A DNA stretch of 64,000 nt, from the NCBI GenBank assembly GCA_947579665.1, contig OX388349.1, positions 27,870,459 to 27,934,458 of the forward strand, in the 5' to 3' direction. The stretch is from Sympetrum striolatum (lineage: Eukaryota > Arthropoda > Insecta > Odonata > Libellulidae). The notes beneath the pieces are model-generated. The model was not told the DNA's origin. It saw only the letters and a list, made by a program, of their open reading frames with translations, and did no database searches. Below are positions 13,053 through 24,664 of this stretch, one piece after another. The translations under genes and the position numbers were made by a program. Each line of letters begins with the position of its first letter. Within the stretch, counting starts at the first letter, position 1.

Positions 13053-13087
13053 ATATATCAGCTTTTGAGAGTGAAGCAATATTACAA
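13053..13087 (+). CDS. Candidate 35-nt micro-exon of an unrecognised plus-strand gene
   Basis: A pyrimidine-rich acceptor (ttctttcattcttcgcag) is followed after 35 bases by an excellent donor, ACAA|GTAAGTACG. The frame starting at the first base is open (IYQLLRVKQYY) and leaves two bases (AA). This fits the one-base completion required by the candidate exon at 16432-16551, giving an AAA lysine codon at the join. The protein is not recognised. Either exon could be untranslated, or the pairing could be chance in 64 kb of sequence. Transcript evidence is needed. Confidence 0.28.
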
Positions 13088-15640
13088 GTAAGTACGCAGT
13101 CTTTAACGTATGGGTTTGATTTAGAAAATTTTATCCGTCCATATTATATTATTTCATTACTTAATACTCTTATGTGTGCCAATAGAGAAAATTACTCCCA
13201 TTATGAAGTTAAGTTAAAGTTAAAATAATACAAGATCAGCTAGAATCTGGAGTATATCTGCTAAAATATAATATGTGCTGTATATTTTAAGTTAGAGGTT
13301 GCAGGGAATAGAATCAATTGCTGAAAACATTGACTTTCATATCCATGATAATTACATTTCAATTCTATGGATAAACCGATATTCAGCGTCTGAGAAAGTT
13401 CTTGATGCTGTCGAAGATAGATTAACTTGAATACTTAGGCGATCTTTTGGTACAAGTCCTTTTATTAGCATTCCAGGTATAAATGCATAAAAAATTCATC
13501 GAAGGTAATGTTTCGCCATTCTCACACTCCTTTGTTAAGATTTTCATTTCATTTTGCTCATTCTTGGGTGTAAGATAAAAGAGGTACAAAATTTATTCTA
13601 AATTTTCAATCGTGTGTAGATGAGAGAGGTGGAAAATAATAAGGAAATTGAATAAGTGGAAAGTAACGTATATTCTTCTAGACCATTGAGATCACATGTA
13701 CCTCTCTATAAGTTGAAATTTAGCATCAACTAAAAGATACCGATATTAATGATTAGCTATTGACAGAAATCCTAGTCGTTATCCTACAACCAGTTAATCT
13801 AAAATTGGCAAGAAAAAACTTTTAGCTGATCGTATTAATTTCTTTCTCACTGACGAGGAGTTACGGTATTCTATGATTTAGGTTAATAACGTATAATATT
13901 CCAATGCACTTGTAATATACATAAAAATTTATTTTAGTTTTCCTGAAAATAGAATAAACATATATTTTAATCGTAAATAGCTTTTATTCCATAATCTTAA
14001 CGATATTAATAGTAATCCCTTATGAATAAAAGCAAAATTTAAGCAAGTTTTAATAAGTAACATAAAAGAATAATTAGAGTTATAAATATGTTTAAATTTT
14101 AATTAAAATAGTAATTCCTATTTTTAAATGCTTATTTAATTATTTTAATTCTGTATAACAATTATATACTGATGATAATTGTGGTCAGGGCCATGGACAA
14201 CGACTTTGAATCTGACCAATCAGGTGAAAGCAATTCTGCTGATAGATTACCCAGATGGCAATTTTCTCAGTTGCTGCCTAGATCTCGTGTAGTGTTTTTC
14301 TTACAGTCATTTGTTTAAAAAACCGTTGGAATTTGAATTTCGCGAATAGAAGAAGAGGAACACGATTGAGGTTGTCCGTGGACGACTCCCAGGATCTCCA
14401 GTATTACGTTAAGGAATAAGTTATTTTAAACATTTTAAATTATTTTTTCTTGAGCTATTGTTTTTTGTAAGTAATGGATTTCGCTAGCCATGATCCGATG
14501 TTTTAACAATTGTCGTTGTGTAGTATTAGTGCAGGAAGTTCAAGTGCTTCTAAAATTCGAATTAAGTTCGGGTATCGTTTAAATAAAAGAACCCTTCCTT
14601 GCATTCTTTTTGCGTTTGCGTAAAATTTCCTCAGTGTGTCCTGGCTTTCTTGTATTTGGAAACATTAGATTTCATAAGTAAGTGTTTCTTACGCTTCGTG
14701 ATTTACTTTTGTAAAAAAAATCCAGGAAAATTCCAACGAAACGCCAGCGTCGGGAAGTGCTTTATCTTAGATAACGCAGGGTAGGAGAAAGGGTCTGATG
14801 CGACCTTGTTTACAACATTGATCATCCATATGTTAGCTATTGTTTCGTTCATTACTCATCTTTACTTCTTGAAATTAGTTACCGAATTAAGTCTTTTCAG
14901 TTTATGCACTAGGTTTTAAGGTGCGTCGGTCCATAGAAATAATGTAAATTCCTGTAAACTAATCGAAATTGGTGGCTAATTGCTTCTCGTAACCTCGTAG
15001 ATTACTAATCAATGTGATTAGAATAACGAAATTGGAAGTTAATTTTCAAAATTTTGGGGTGAAACGTAGCAGAGTATTTACGAATTAAGAATTCAGATAT
15101 TCCACTTGCCAGAGGATTATTTTACCATACTTGCAAAATGATGGTCCCTGCAATTTAAAGAACGGTGCTTGAGGACCATTATTTACTATAAATACATTTT
15201 TCTTTGCTATATTTCACGTCTCGAAATCAGATTCATCAAAATTTTCTGCTTGTTTGTCATCGTTAATTAGCGGATATTTAAATTATTTGCGTTACATAAG
15301 ATAACTAAGATTGATAATTTAACGGATTTCTCCGTTCAAATTTATGTTCTTCCTTCTTATCACAGAGAAACGAAGAACTGCTTTTGGCTATTCAACCTAA
15401 AAATAGTATATAATACCTATAAATTTTAGTAAAATTTAACCAAATATCGTTAAATATGGAGGTAACGGTTATGTTAGCTTCAAAATAACGGAAATCTCAT
15501 TTGAAAATTAGCCGTCATGCCTGTTCCTGGTTCATACCAACACATATTCTTTAACCAGTCAGTATCAGATCAATCAACATACCATAGAAACTGTCCTTTA
15601 AAATTCAATATTTAGGGAATTGAACGAATAGCAAAAGCAT
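13088..15640. other. No firm gene; possible short coding start at 14193
   Basis: Mostly AT-rich. An ATG at 14193 sits in a strong context (GGGCCATGG) and opens a 42-codon acidic frame beginning MDNDFESDQSGESNS. It includes a donor-like CAG|GTGAAA after 31 bases but has no provable partner exon. The frame at 14599-14784 ends in LDNAG immediately before a stop and overlaps a weak acceptor and a GTAGGA donor. Neither is firm. Confidence 0.25.
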
Positions 15641-15644
15641 AGTC

Positions 15645-15715
15645 CTATCCGAGACTTAAGCCCGTATCTCTGCCTTGCTAGGCGGTTGCTTAATCAGAAT
15701 TACCGGTGGAAGGTT
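15645..15715 (-). repeat. tRNA-like SINE fragment
   Basis: Read on the minus strand, the segment gives an anticodon-arm-like accgcctagcaaggcag followed by a T-arm-like cgggcttaagtctcg (plus coordinates 15650-15664). This matches the layout of the fragment at 10570-10650. It is a decayed tRNA-derived piece; the D-arm is not recognisable. Confidence 0.4.
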
Positions 15716-16431
15716 CTTGTTCAGGGCAAGTGAAGAAATCATAAGGACAGAACTGCCTTTAATTGAAAAATTATCTTGTCTCTTTTTCTAGCTGGACATT
15801 AAAATTCATCAAAAATCTTATTCATAACGGAAATTCTTGTTTGAATTTTTACAGAAATAGGTAACTGAAATTACTCGTAACTTTAAAGTGGACTTACAGT
15901 GTATATGAAAGTGCTCAATCGCATTTCATAACTCATAGTTACTTTTACTGCCTAAATTATAGTTGGTTTATGTACTTCTCTGGATGGAATATATATTAAG
16001 TTTTCTTTTTAATTCGAATAATGCCTTTTACGTCATACTTTGTATTTGAAGATCTTTTATATTTCTTTCAAGTTAGCTATACTTAATATTGTTAAGAAGG
16101 TTGTTTTATATCATACTTGGAATAACATCGCTGTTATTTAATTAAGGAAAATGGAATTGATTCTTATTATATTATCAATTATTATTTTTCCGGAACTTTA
16201 AGTATGAATGTATCTTTATGACTTTCTCTTTTGTATTATAAGAATTTCTAAGCCGTTTGAGTGATGGAATTAGTGGTTTTAAAATAACGGAAATTATAAT
16301 TTTAAAATTAAAGGGATAAGTTCATGCTTACTCATACCCGTAGAACATAGAAGTTGGATGAAATCAAGCGATGACCATAGCCTTATTGAATTTTATTAGT
16401 TATTTATTAATTTGATATTCTTTTTTTCCAG

Positions 16432-16551
16432 ATTTCGAGAAAGTAAAGTTCCACAAACTCGTGCTTCTGAGTCTTCACGTCACTTCATGGCCATGAAAGG
16501 AGCTGTCACCGAAGGGGTGCGGGACAACATTCAACCGGATCTCCATCTTAG
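16432..16551 (+). CDS. Candidate 120-nt internal exon of an unrecognised plus-strand gene
   Basis: A strong acceptor (gatattctttttttccag, ending 16431) and a consensus donor (CTTAG|GTAAGCTGA, from 16552) enclose exactly 120 bases. Of the three plus frames, two have stops and one is open throughout. It needs two bases from the previous exon and leaves two, so the exon is phase-symmetric. The open frame runs from FRESKVPQTRASESS through HFMAMKGAVTEGV to a DNIQPDLHL end, and is hydrophilic with no recognised domain. Base composition is clearly less AT-rich than the surroundings. The splice sites are the best plus-strand pair in the window. The upstream micro-exon at 13053-13087 is phase compatible. 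No downstream exon was identified; a hAT insertion begins 300 bases later. Confidence 0.45.
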
Positions 16552-16842
16552 GTAAGCTGAACTTAATTTTATTATATTCATATTATATTACTTGCTAAAG
16601 TTCTTCATTTTGGTGTATTTTGACCGTTTCCGCTTTCACAGTATCTCATTTCACAACACTTGGTGCGATAATCTCATATATATCCGGTATCCTAGATGAG
16701 CTGTGTTTAAATGATCGAATGAAATTACATGCTTCAAATAATATGAATGAGTTTCAGCGGAGACGGTTTTAATATTAAAAACATAACTGTCAAACGAAAC
16801 AAACAGCAGCGTTGCAATGAAGTGTTTTATCTCTTTTACATG

Positions 16843-16850
16843 AGGTAGTG
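16843..16850. repeat. 8 bp target-site duplication, left copy (AGGTAGTG)
   Basis: AGGTAGTG abuts the left terminal CAGTGGCG and is repeated exactly at 19045-19052 beyond the right terminus. An 8 bp duplication is the hallmark of hAT insertion. Confidence 0.85.
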
Positions 16851-17581
16851 CAGTGGCGCAGCCAGGATTTACCAATGGGGGGGGGTCTGAGGAAACGAAA
16901 AATGCCTACTTTACAGGGGCTAGTATATTCATGCCCGCTACTTACTATAATACATGTCAATTCTTTCAAAAACTAAATACATTCAAAACTAGAGGAGTTT
17001 AACGCTTATGTGGCCAACTTATTACACTTTGCAAGATAGTAGTTTACATAAGCGAACAATTGGAAACTTAACAAGTGTGTTCTTTGGATTTCTGGTTTGG
17101 ATACGTCCAATATCTATTAAAAACTCATTTTTTCTATGCAGAAGCTTTTTAGTGATTTAGATATAAACTTTCCGAGTCTTCGAGAGTTCTTTCTTCCTAG
17201 AGGTTGCAAAGCGTGGGAAGGAAAAAAATAGCTACGGTTATTTGGCAAGCGATATAAAACGTAACATCCACTCATTTGTTCCCCCACATTGGCGCGCCCA
17301 TGCTTATTTCATTATCTTTCGTTATTTCATCAGCAGATTTTGGAATTTAATTGAAATATCGCCTGTCAAGAAAACGCCATCAATGTATAAAAATAATGAT
17401 ATGATGTATACATACAGCTTATTGCACAAGGTTTGTACAAGAAACAAAAAATCATTTTTATCAGATGAAATTTTCTGCCAGGCTTACAATTAAGCCTGAT
17501 TTCGTTATTTATGTATTAGCTAAGTATTTCATTGAATGCGTCTCATACCGAAAATTAAAAATTCGGCTGCATTAAAAAATA

Positions 17582-18197
17582 CAGTAGACTCTTGATTATA
17601 GTTGATATTATAATTGAACTTGCAGTATTAAAGTCACATACCAAGGTGAAAAAAATGAAGACGTCAACTTGCAATTATTTAGACTAAGTAATAGGTGGTT
17701 TAACCAGCAAAGAGCTGATGCAAACCCAGTCTTACGCACTGAGTGTTCAAAGAAAACAAATATTTTCCACGAATTGAAATTTTGAATGTGCATTGCATGA
17801 CCAAGCGGTTAACAGGATAAGTCACGCATTTCGTGGGATTCTATCACCAGTGAAAAAATTGGCTGCATTGAAAAGGAAGCTGAAGAATTTAATTCACAGT
17901 TTTAACAGTTTATCAAGATTAATTCAAGTCATCAAGTCACAGTTCCGATAAATATGTGCGTAACTTACGCGCACAATACCTTTTAGCTGACAGATTTGCT
18001 TCGAAAATGGTATATTATGAATAATATCATCGCAGATTAATTTTTACGGAAATCTTTTATGGCTCCAATACTTTTTTCAAATGTTTACGGAAATTCGGTT
18101 ACCGAAATTTTTTATTAAATATACATCAAATTAACAGGCAATCATAAAATAAAGATCAGTATATTTTCTATCATCCCGAGTAATGAAGAGTCAACTG
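17582..18197. mobile_element. Probable pogo/Tigger-type MITE nested in the hAT element
   Basis: The left end CAGTAGACTCTTGATTA and the reverse complement of the right end CAGTTGACTCTTCATTA agree at 15 of 17 bases, a sequence style typical of pogo-like elements. The left flank is TA (17580-17581). The right flank reads TG, so the duplication is imperfect or the right end mutated. No transposase is encoded. A gctgcatt(a/g)aaaa phrase occurs near 17568 outside the left end and near 17862 inside. Confidence 0.5.
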
Positions 18198-18917
18198 TGT
18201 GCAGACTTTAATCGTCTAGAATGCTTCATAAAGGAAAAAGTAGCTTTTCAATTGTCACTAAACTCATCTTGAGATGTGTCCTCCGATAACAGCCCTAAAA
18301 TAAGAAAATCCTAATTAATGCATCTAATAATGGTTATTTCACAAAAAAACACAGCCATTAACTTACGTTTTTTTCCGATAGCGGCCTCGAGCTGTTAGAG
18401 GACTGTGAAAGGAATTTTTGGATATCCATCTGAATGAAATCCAAACTAAACTCTCCTTCGAACTGCTGTGAATTTTTCGAAAGCACTACTCACGAGCCTA
18501 TCTTTGAATTTACACCCTTGAAACAGTCACAAGCAAAAGATCTAACTGAGCGTTTTATCTATCTGTTTGTTTCTCAAACGTAATATTAATCTCTGTTTTC
18601 AGGGTGCAAGTTTAGAATTACTTTTCGAATGTTCCCTTGTATTTTTTCGAGGAGTAAACAAATCAGCACTTTCGAATTTTTCTAATGGGAATCTTATGGC
18701 GTGAGTTATCTAACTAAAGGATAGGCTTAAGAAGTGCACGCGTTGAACACTGTGTGCGAAACACTCGTATCATAGCGCCCCATTGATATCGATGTCTACT
18801 CTGCTACCGAAAGCATCACCTTAACTGAAATCGGAGCCATATTTACGGGTATGCGAAGCTTTCGCTGAATTTATCAAGCAAACACATGACAAGCAGTGTA
18901 TCTGTATGATTTGCGTG

Positions 18918-18946
18918 ATAACCCCCCTCAGCGAGGGGGGGGGTTT
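18918..18946. repeat. C/G-run hairpin inside the hAT element
   Basis: AACCCCCCTC, a short loop, then GAGGGGGGGGG and TT form a near-perfect hairpin. The second half (cagcgaggggggggg then tttt) resembles the inner side of the element's own right end, so it may be a relic of another copy's end. Confidence 0.5.
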
Positions 18947-19044
18947 TGTACTCTTCAGCAGAAATAAAAGTACAAAGCTAGTCATAGGACTTGACTCTTG
19001 GGGGGGGTTTGAACCCCTAAAACCCCCCCCTCGCTGCGCCACTG

Positions 19045-19052
19045 AGGTAGTG
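19045..19052. repeat. 8 bp target-site duplication, right copy (AGGTAGTG)
   Basis: Exact copy of 16843-16850 directly after the right terminal CACTG. Confidence 0.85.
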
Positions 19053-19669
19053 TAATGTATGAAATGTAATTTTGTAATCAATTATGAGGATAGCACCACT
19101 TGAATGCTCTTCCACTAAGTTGAACAAGCTAACACTTACGCAGTTTTCGACACTGCATTCATTTTCCAATACCAAAAGAGAGGGTTAGTTTGTTGCCCCG
19201 CAATATGAAAATATTATGGATACTATTAGATCTTTTTCTGATTCTCGAATGATTAGATAAAATTAATTTTAATTCTTGGATACCATAACAAAATTTAGGA
19301 AGCTTGATCGATGGCTAGATATTCATGAGGATATGAGAGTGTGGTCACAAATATCTCCGATGACGTAACAATTTGTTATTCTCTTACTTGTGTTGCTTCA
19401 TCGCCACTGTTTAACAGCATTTACTTATACTGATACTGGTACACGTAATGATTATCACATTTTTAGATTATATTATTAACAGATTTGTATATGAAGTCTC
19501 TTCACTTCAATTTTCTACTTCTTCTACTAGGTCATAATGATTTTAATTTTTTCAATTACTATAATTTATCAACCCATTTAATATAATACAAATATTCAGG
19601 AACATTCAATATAATTGTGGATTTCAGTGCCAGTATATAGCCATTTGTAGATTATTACAGAAGGAAAAA
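19053..19669. other. No gene seen
   Basis: AT-rich sequence between two repeats with no coding or structural signal noticed. Confidence 0.5.
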
Positions 19670-20517
19670 ATCTGATGTGGCCAGCACATGACTTTCTCCA
19701 TATATAAGATGTAAAGATTTATCTACGACAGTAATTTCGAACTCTATATTCCATCTGAACTTGGAAGATGAGTGATTAATTTATATATTATTATCTTTTA
19801 CGTCACAAACATTATAAATAATGTTTTTTGGGGCATGCTCGATAAAAAATGATGAATTTGGCCTTTCGCCCATAGAGCCCAGAGCGCACAAAAAGTACAT
19901 AATCAGCAACTTCCGGTTTATCAGTATTTCATAAATAACTCCTAAACAATCAGTGATACAAAATTATGTTTCATACAAAAGTTATAGTAAAATACATTTT
20001 CTAAAACATTTATAAATAATAGTATATCATATTTATGGAGATATTTTGAAAAGCGGAAATGAGCTTTGAAGAATGAAGCTCGACTTCCGGTTGACCGATT
20101 TACTCCAAAAACTAATCAACTCTAACGACTGTAAAAAAGTACTATATATGAAATTTGGTGTTGATCCGACAAATAGTTTTCAATTTAGAGCGCCCACAAA
20201 GTACATAATCATCTTCTTCCGGTTTATCAGTATTTCACGAATAACTCCTAATCAACCGGTGATACAAAACTATGTTAAATACAAAAGTTATAGTAAAATA
20301 TATTATCTAAAACTTTTATAAGGTACACAATATACCTATACATCATATTTATGGAGATATTTTGAAAACCGGAAATGAGCTTTAATGAATAAAGCTCGAC
20401 TTCCGGTTGACCTATTTACTCCAAAAATTAATCAACTCTGACAGCACACACCACAGTACTATATATGATGTTTGGTATTGATACGACTAATAGTTTTCAC
20501 GTTAGAGCGCCCACTAT

Positions 20518-20577
<60 letters not shown>

Positions 20578-20710
20578 AACACACATACACACAGACATCA
20601 TTCCGAAAATAGTCAAAACGTGTTCTAGGGACCCCAAAACGTGTATTTCCGTTGAAATCTCGAAGTCGAATTTTTTCATGAAAACAATACTTTCTCTATA
20701 CTTCGTATAT
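19670..20710 (+). repeat. Dispersed repeat with internal ~310 bp tandem units and CA microsatellite
   Basis: The left end (tctgatgtggccagcacatg) and the right end (the block from acagacat through cccaaaacg and atttccgt to tctctatacttcgtata) both recur in the same order at 51358-52040. Between them this copy has about two tandem units of roughly 306-317 bp, each containing a cttccggtttatcagtatt phrase and ending in a gagcgc(c)ca phrase (near 19882, 20188 and 20505). The second copy is shorter. No terminal inverted repeat or coding capacity is seen, so the class is undetermined. Confidence 0.75.
20517..20594. repeat. (CA)n microsatellite
   Basis: Almost pure CA dinucleotide repeat with a few CATA and CAAA interruptions, lying at a fixed place inside the surrounding dispersed repeat. 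The related copy at 51890-51912 has only a short version, so the tract has expanded here. Confidence 0.95.
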
Positions 20711-23700
20711 GAGCCTTGAGCAAAGAATCGTTTAAAAAAATGAAACAGTTTTTTCGTGAACCACATAGGGAAACTTAAGTTGAATATTTTTCTATCGAAT
20801 ATTCTAAATAATTTTCCTCCCATTGAAATAGTGATGTAAAGATTCCTTAACTACCCATCGAGCATTTCGGAACAATAGAAAAACAGAATGCGTTTAAAAT
20901 TTTGAATGAAGAAATGAGGGATTTGAAAAATTGTACGTAACTGTACCAAAAAGCAAAATAATTCATAATCCGTGATTATTACGATATATAATGTTATTTT
21001 CCATCTTTCTTCAATTGGGTCAATTGTTTGAAACACATCCTGGAGGTCAAGTTAATGGTAGACCCATAATTTTGATACGACCAAGACGGCTAAATACCGT
21101 AATTTTCGTTAGTTCGGACTGTTCCAGCCTTACCTGTTCGTGCATATTGCTTATTAAACTTAATTACTCACTGCTGATTATTTTATTCATTGTTTCAGAA
21201 AGGTTTGTTTGCTAATTGTAACGTTTCAGATGTATTAACGTTGGGATCAATCTTGTAAATTTATTTTCCTAAACACATCGCGTTTTTCGATGATTTACCA
21301 TATTACTTTACAATGTAAATTTATCTTCTAAAAGCATTTACCAATTGATATGGCCATTTATATTATTTACGAGCCATCGATAGAGCTCATGCCGTTTCAA
21401 TTATAGTTGCATATATAGTTGCATATGCTTAACCCTAACGAAGAAAAGATCGTTTTACGAGGGAGGTAGCAAGTATCAGGTAAACCATTGGCATCGAAGG
21501 AGTGAAGGAAGTGAAACTTATCGGTTCCGGTGGCCTTCAGGCCATACGCAGCTTTCTTCCGCTCGAAGCGGACTTTCGATAACCTAGCCGAAAATAAGTA
21601 TAAATTAAAATATTCTGTTTCTATTCTATGAGTTTTAACTGCTGCAAATTCTGAAAAGTAAGAAAAACAATTATTTACTTAGCGAATTTAGTACTTAGGC
21701 TTAGCTTTTCTTTATCACGAAGTCGACGACAGAATCGATAAAGAGTAACTGCTTATAACTCTGGTACTTACCAAGTGCTTAACACGTTACTTTCCACATT
21801 ATGACATTTCTCAGACTGATCGGGAAGTCAAACATTATCAGACCTTAAGTTATTTTTACTCATTCTCTCATCTGTTTGGTATTTGGTTAAGTCACATCTT
21901 TACGACATTACCGTTCACGAAGCATCAGTAGAAACATTTCATAGATCATTTTCATTTTAATTCTGTTATAGTTGAATCGATTTTTCTTTCGTTTCTAACC
22001 TATTATCTTTAGTTTTGGTATATCCATGGGTTTGTCACAAATATGCACTTTCTTTTTCACATGTTATCTATATGTATTCTCTAGTGAGAGAATTTTACCT
22101 TCATTTTTTATTGTTCGTTTACAAAGTATTTGTGCATTTATCGAAGGCCACAGACATTTTCCTTCTCCTATTCCGTTGCCCTTATTGTATTTTTATCTTT
22201 AAAAAATGCAGTTAGGCATTCAGAAATATTTCAGTCAATCCACTGACCTTAAGGTTTTTTTTTGTCTCCCTTTCTAAGTGTACCCGGTTTTTACTATCGC
22301 TTTGCGATTAGCGTAGGAGCGGAATTATCGGCAAAGATACGTTTGAGCAAAATTCAACCTCAATTATTCCATTTATGAAGCTTAAATAAATTTCAACACC
22401 AGAAATTACTTTTGCGGGCGCTTTTCCTTTTACAAAAAATAGGTTAATTCTATATGAGTGAGGATTTAAATGCCAAAATTTCACTATTTATATGAATATT
22501 CCATTTAGAACCACCATTGACTTATTATTGATACAAAAAAAGTAAACGGGTCTTCATTAAGGAGTTTCTGTACAATTATGGAATATTTTGTATTGAATTC
22601 CCCACTTAGATTTCTTTATTAAAGTAATGAAAAAATTCTCTTAGGTACTTGTCTTCTATTGTTAATTTTTAGGGAGGTGCTGCATCTCACATAACAATTC
22701 ATGTAATTAAACATTCAATACCTCTTTTTACGCTTGGTTCATTTCCTATTATTGTATAGTAGAGGAAATGAAAACTTGACCGATAGTGTATCACAGAGAC
22801 TATAATGATTGATCAAGATACTTCTCGGTTCAGTCTCGTGTAAACAATCGCCACTTGTATATCATCTGAGTTTCGCCGAAGGCCCGTGGCCGACGCCGAA
22901 GGCCGTTAAGGCCACGATGTGCTACAATCAAGACTGTTCAATGTGGCAGTTTATTTCAATTCGAGTATCAGATTTTTCTTTATTACAAATTGGATGATGA
23001 TGCATGATATGTGGCGATGAATTTCATTCGTTAGCTGGTGCCTGGTATTTTGCGATTATATAAATTATATATCTTTAAAATAATTAGTGTAATTTCAATT
23101 ATTGTTCAGCTAAAATTCAAATAAATATATCAATAACAAAATAAAAATAAATCTATTTGAATTGTACAGACAGAAAAAGGTAACGTTAATTCAGATCATT
23201 TCCGATACTCCTTTGTCAATATGTGCAAACTATATACGCACAACGCGTATCCTGAATTACATCAGGTGAAAATAAATTATTTTTTAATACTTTAAGGAGA
23301 CTGATGAAAAGTATTGCCTCGAACTATTCTGGAAAATTATGATGAGTATTCTATTTATACTTATTTTATCTGCTCTTTAACAATGATATTACTTTGATTC
23401 AGAATTGAATTATTATTTCATTTGAACTTCTGTTGTTTTCTAAGCTTCGCTGGTTGCTTTATATAATTTGCAAGAAATGTTACGGGAGCTTAACCAGCCA
23501 CACTAAAGATTTTATATAAATGGGATTCTGAAAGAATTGTTTTATTAACAGACACTCGGATATAGGGTAATTTGTATTTAAATAACGAACTAAAGCATAT
23601 TAAATTCCCTAGTTATTGTTTTTGTAATTCATTTATGAAAGCAAGCAACTGCTTGTCTTTGGTGAAAGTAGTTCAACGATCCTATTCTCGTAGAGGGCTT

Positions 23701-23899
23701 GAAATCAGTTGATCATCATAGGAAAAACAATCAATCACTATACTGCATTGCTGATAGTAAGTTGTGTTAATATATATGCGTTGTCAACAAATACCAATTG
23801 TTAATGCAAAATGGCTAGGAAATGGGAACTTCATGTTAAGAAAGCTGCTGCTGCTGCTAAAAAAGATTGGCTTAAGGGGAAAATACGTATTAACTGCAA
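20711..23899. other. No firm gene; a few short palindromic phrases
   Basis: AT-rich. Two somewhat GC-richer patches (21500-21590 and 22860-22925) share GTGGCC/GGCCTT-type palindromic phrases and may be ends of old elements, but no borders could be set. A 12 bp tandem (atagttgcatat twice) lies at about 21404-21427. The plus frame at 23811-24008 opens with MARKWELHVKKAAAAAKK, partly a GCT repeat, and abuts the 1.1 kb repeat. It has no known domain. Confidence 0.35.
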
Positions 23900-23987
23900 A
23901 AAAAATACTTCGATTATGCAAATATATTATACTTGCAATTTCTTATGTAAAGTTTTCCATTACAATCATTATATTTTTTTCTTTATA

Positions 23988-24023
23988 GGGGAGCACACCA
24001 TCTCCTGATTTGGAGGACAATTT
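23988..24023 (+). other. Micro-exon-like segment inside the 1.1 kb repeat (35 nt here)
   Basis: On the strand opposite to the 6402-type frame, ttctttatag is followed by a 35 bp segment and a consensus donor GTGAGTAC. In copy 1 (minus strand, around 7046-7090) the same acceptor and GTGAGTA donor bracket 41 bp. The 6 bp difference keeps a frame reading GSTPS..SPD open in both copies. This suggests a once-translated micro-exon, but one other frame is also open in both copies and no partner exon is secure. Confidence 0.3.
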
Positions 24024-24319
24024 GTGAGTACGGTAAGACCGCTCCTCCCAGTCCCCTCACTAAATATGCATAACTGCCTCCTTATCATTGAATACATTTT
24101 ATTTAACTTTGAAAGAGAGCTTAAATAAATTCGTTATAGCAGTGAGACATGCTAAAGTTTCACTGGATGCTATTCTTAGTAGTCAACTATTTACTTAATC
24201 TCTCACTTGAATTTTATCTGACTTTATGAAAAGATAATTAATTAATTATGACAATCATGAAATCATTCTTCTAGTCAATATTATCTGCAATTCCCAGGGA
24301 AAGTTATCCTTCATTGCCA

Positions 24320-24664
24320 CTAACTAACATATATATATAAATACCTTGGACTGAGTCTAAAGTGGCTGTAGATTAGAATGAAGAGTATATATATGTATGA
24401 TTTACCTGATCTGTATGGGAGGGGGGAATAGTGCCTTATTCCTCTCAGCCTTAGCCGATGCCTACAGATGCAGGCATCTCTTCCAGAGCCCTTTCTTTCA
24501 CCTTCTTTTGCTGGGGAGAGGCTAACTTTGCCATCTCTTCTCACCAGTTCGATCTTTCTGTCTATAAGGTCGGAACCCGCGGTTAACCAGCGATTAGTGG
24601 TAAGGGGGGACTCTAGGCATAGGGTGAACCCCATTGCACTCCACTCTGATCTGGCCGGGTCCAC
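24320..24664 (-). pseudogene. Frame-shifted counterpart of the 6402-6665 open frame
   Basis: The first part reads MDPARSEWSAMGFTLCLES and follows the copy 1 protein closely to the LID(R/K) segment. It then shifts into another frame, so the KERALE..MPASVG part of copy 1 is only found in a different frame here. Conservation of the opening codons with later frame loss is compatible either with a decayed gene or with sequence that never coded. Confidence 0.35.

Larger units (their letters stand above)
16851..19044. mobile_element. Non-autonomous hAT-type DNA transposon, 2194 bp
   Basis: The left end starts CAGTGGCGCAGCCAGG and the reverse complement of the right end starts CAGTGGCGCAGCGAGG, giving a short inverted terminal repeat of the hAT type. 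Exact 8 bp duplications AGGTAGTG flank it. G-runs just inside both ends (near 16875-16886 and C-runs at 19022-19030) are also mirrored. No transposase frame is present: the open frames at 17242-17493 and 18821-19081 (minus) show no BED finger, DDE core or dimerisation motif. A second G/C-rich end-like motif at about 18918-18946 and a pogo-like MITE at 17582-18197 suggest nested insertion. Confidence 0.82.

Noticed and set aside
18821..19081. Minus-strand 86-codon frame in the hAT right end
   Set aside because: It is read through terminal G/C runs of a transposon and has no transposase motif.
20497..20823. 108-codon minus-strand frame
   Set aside because: Its core is the translated CA microsatellite (Cys-Val repeats), not a protein.
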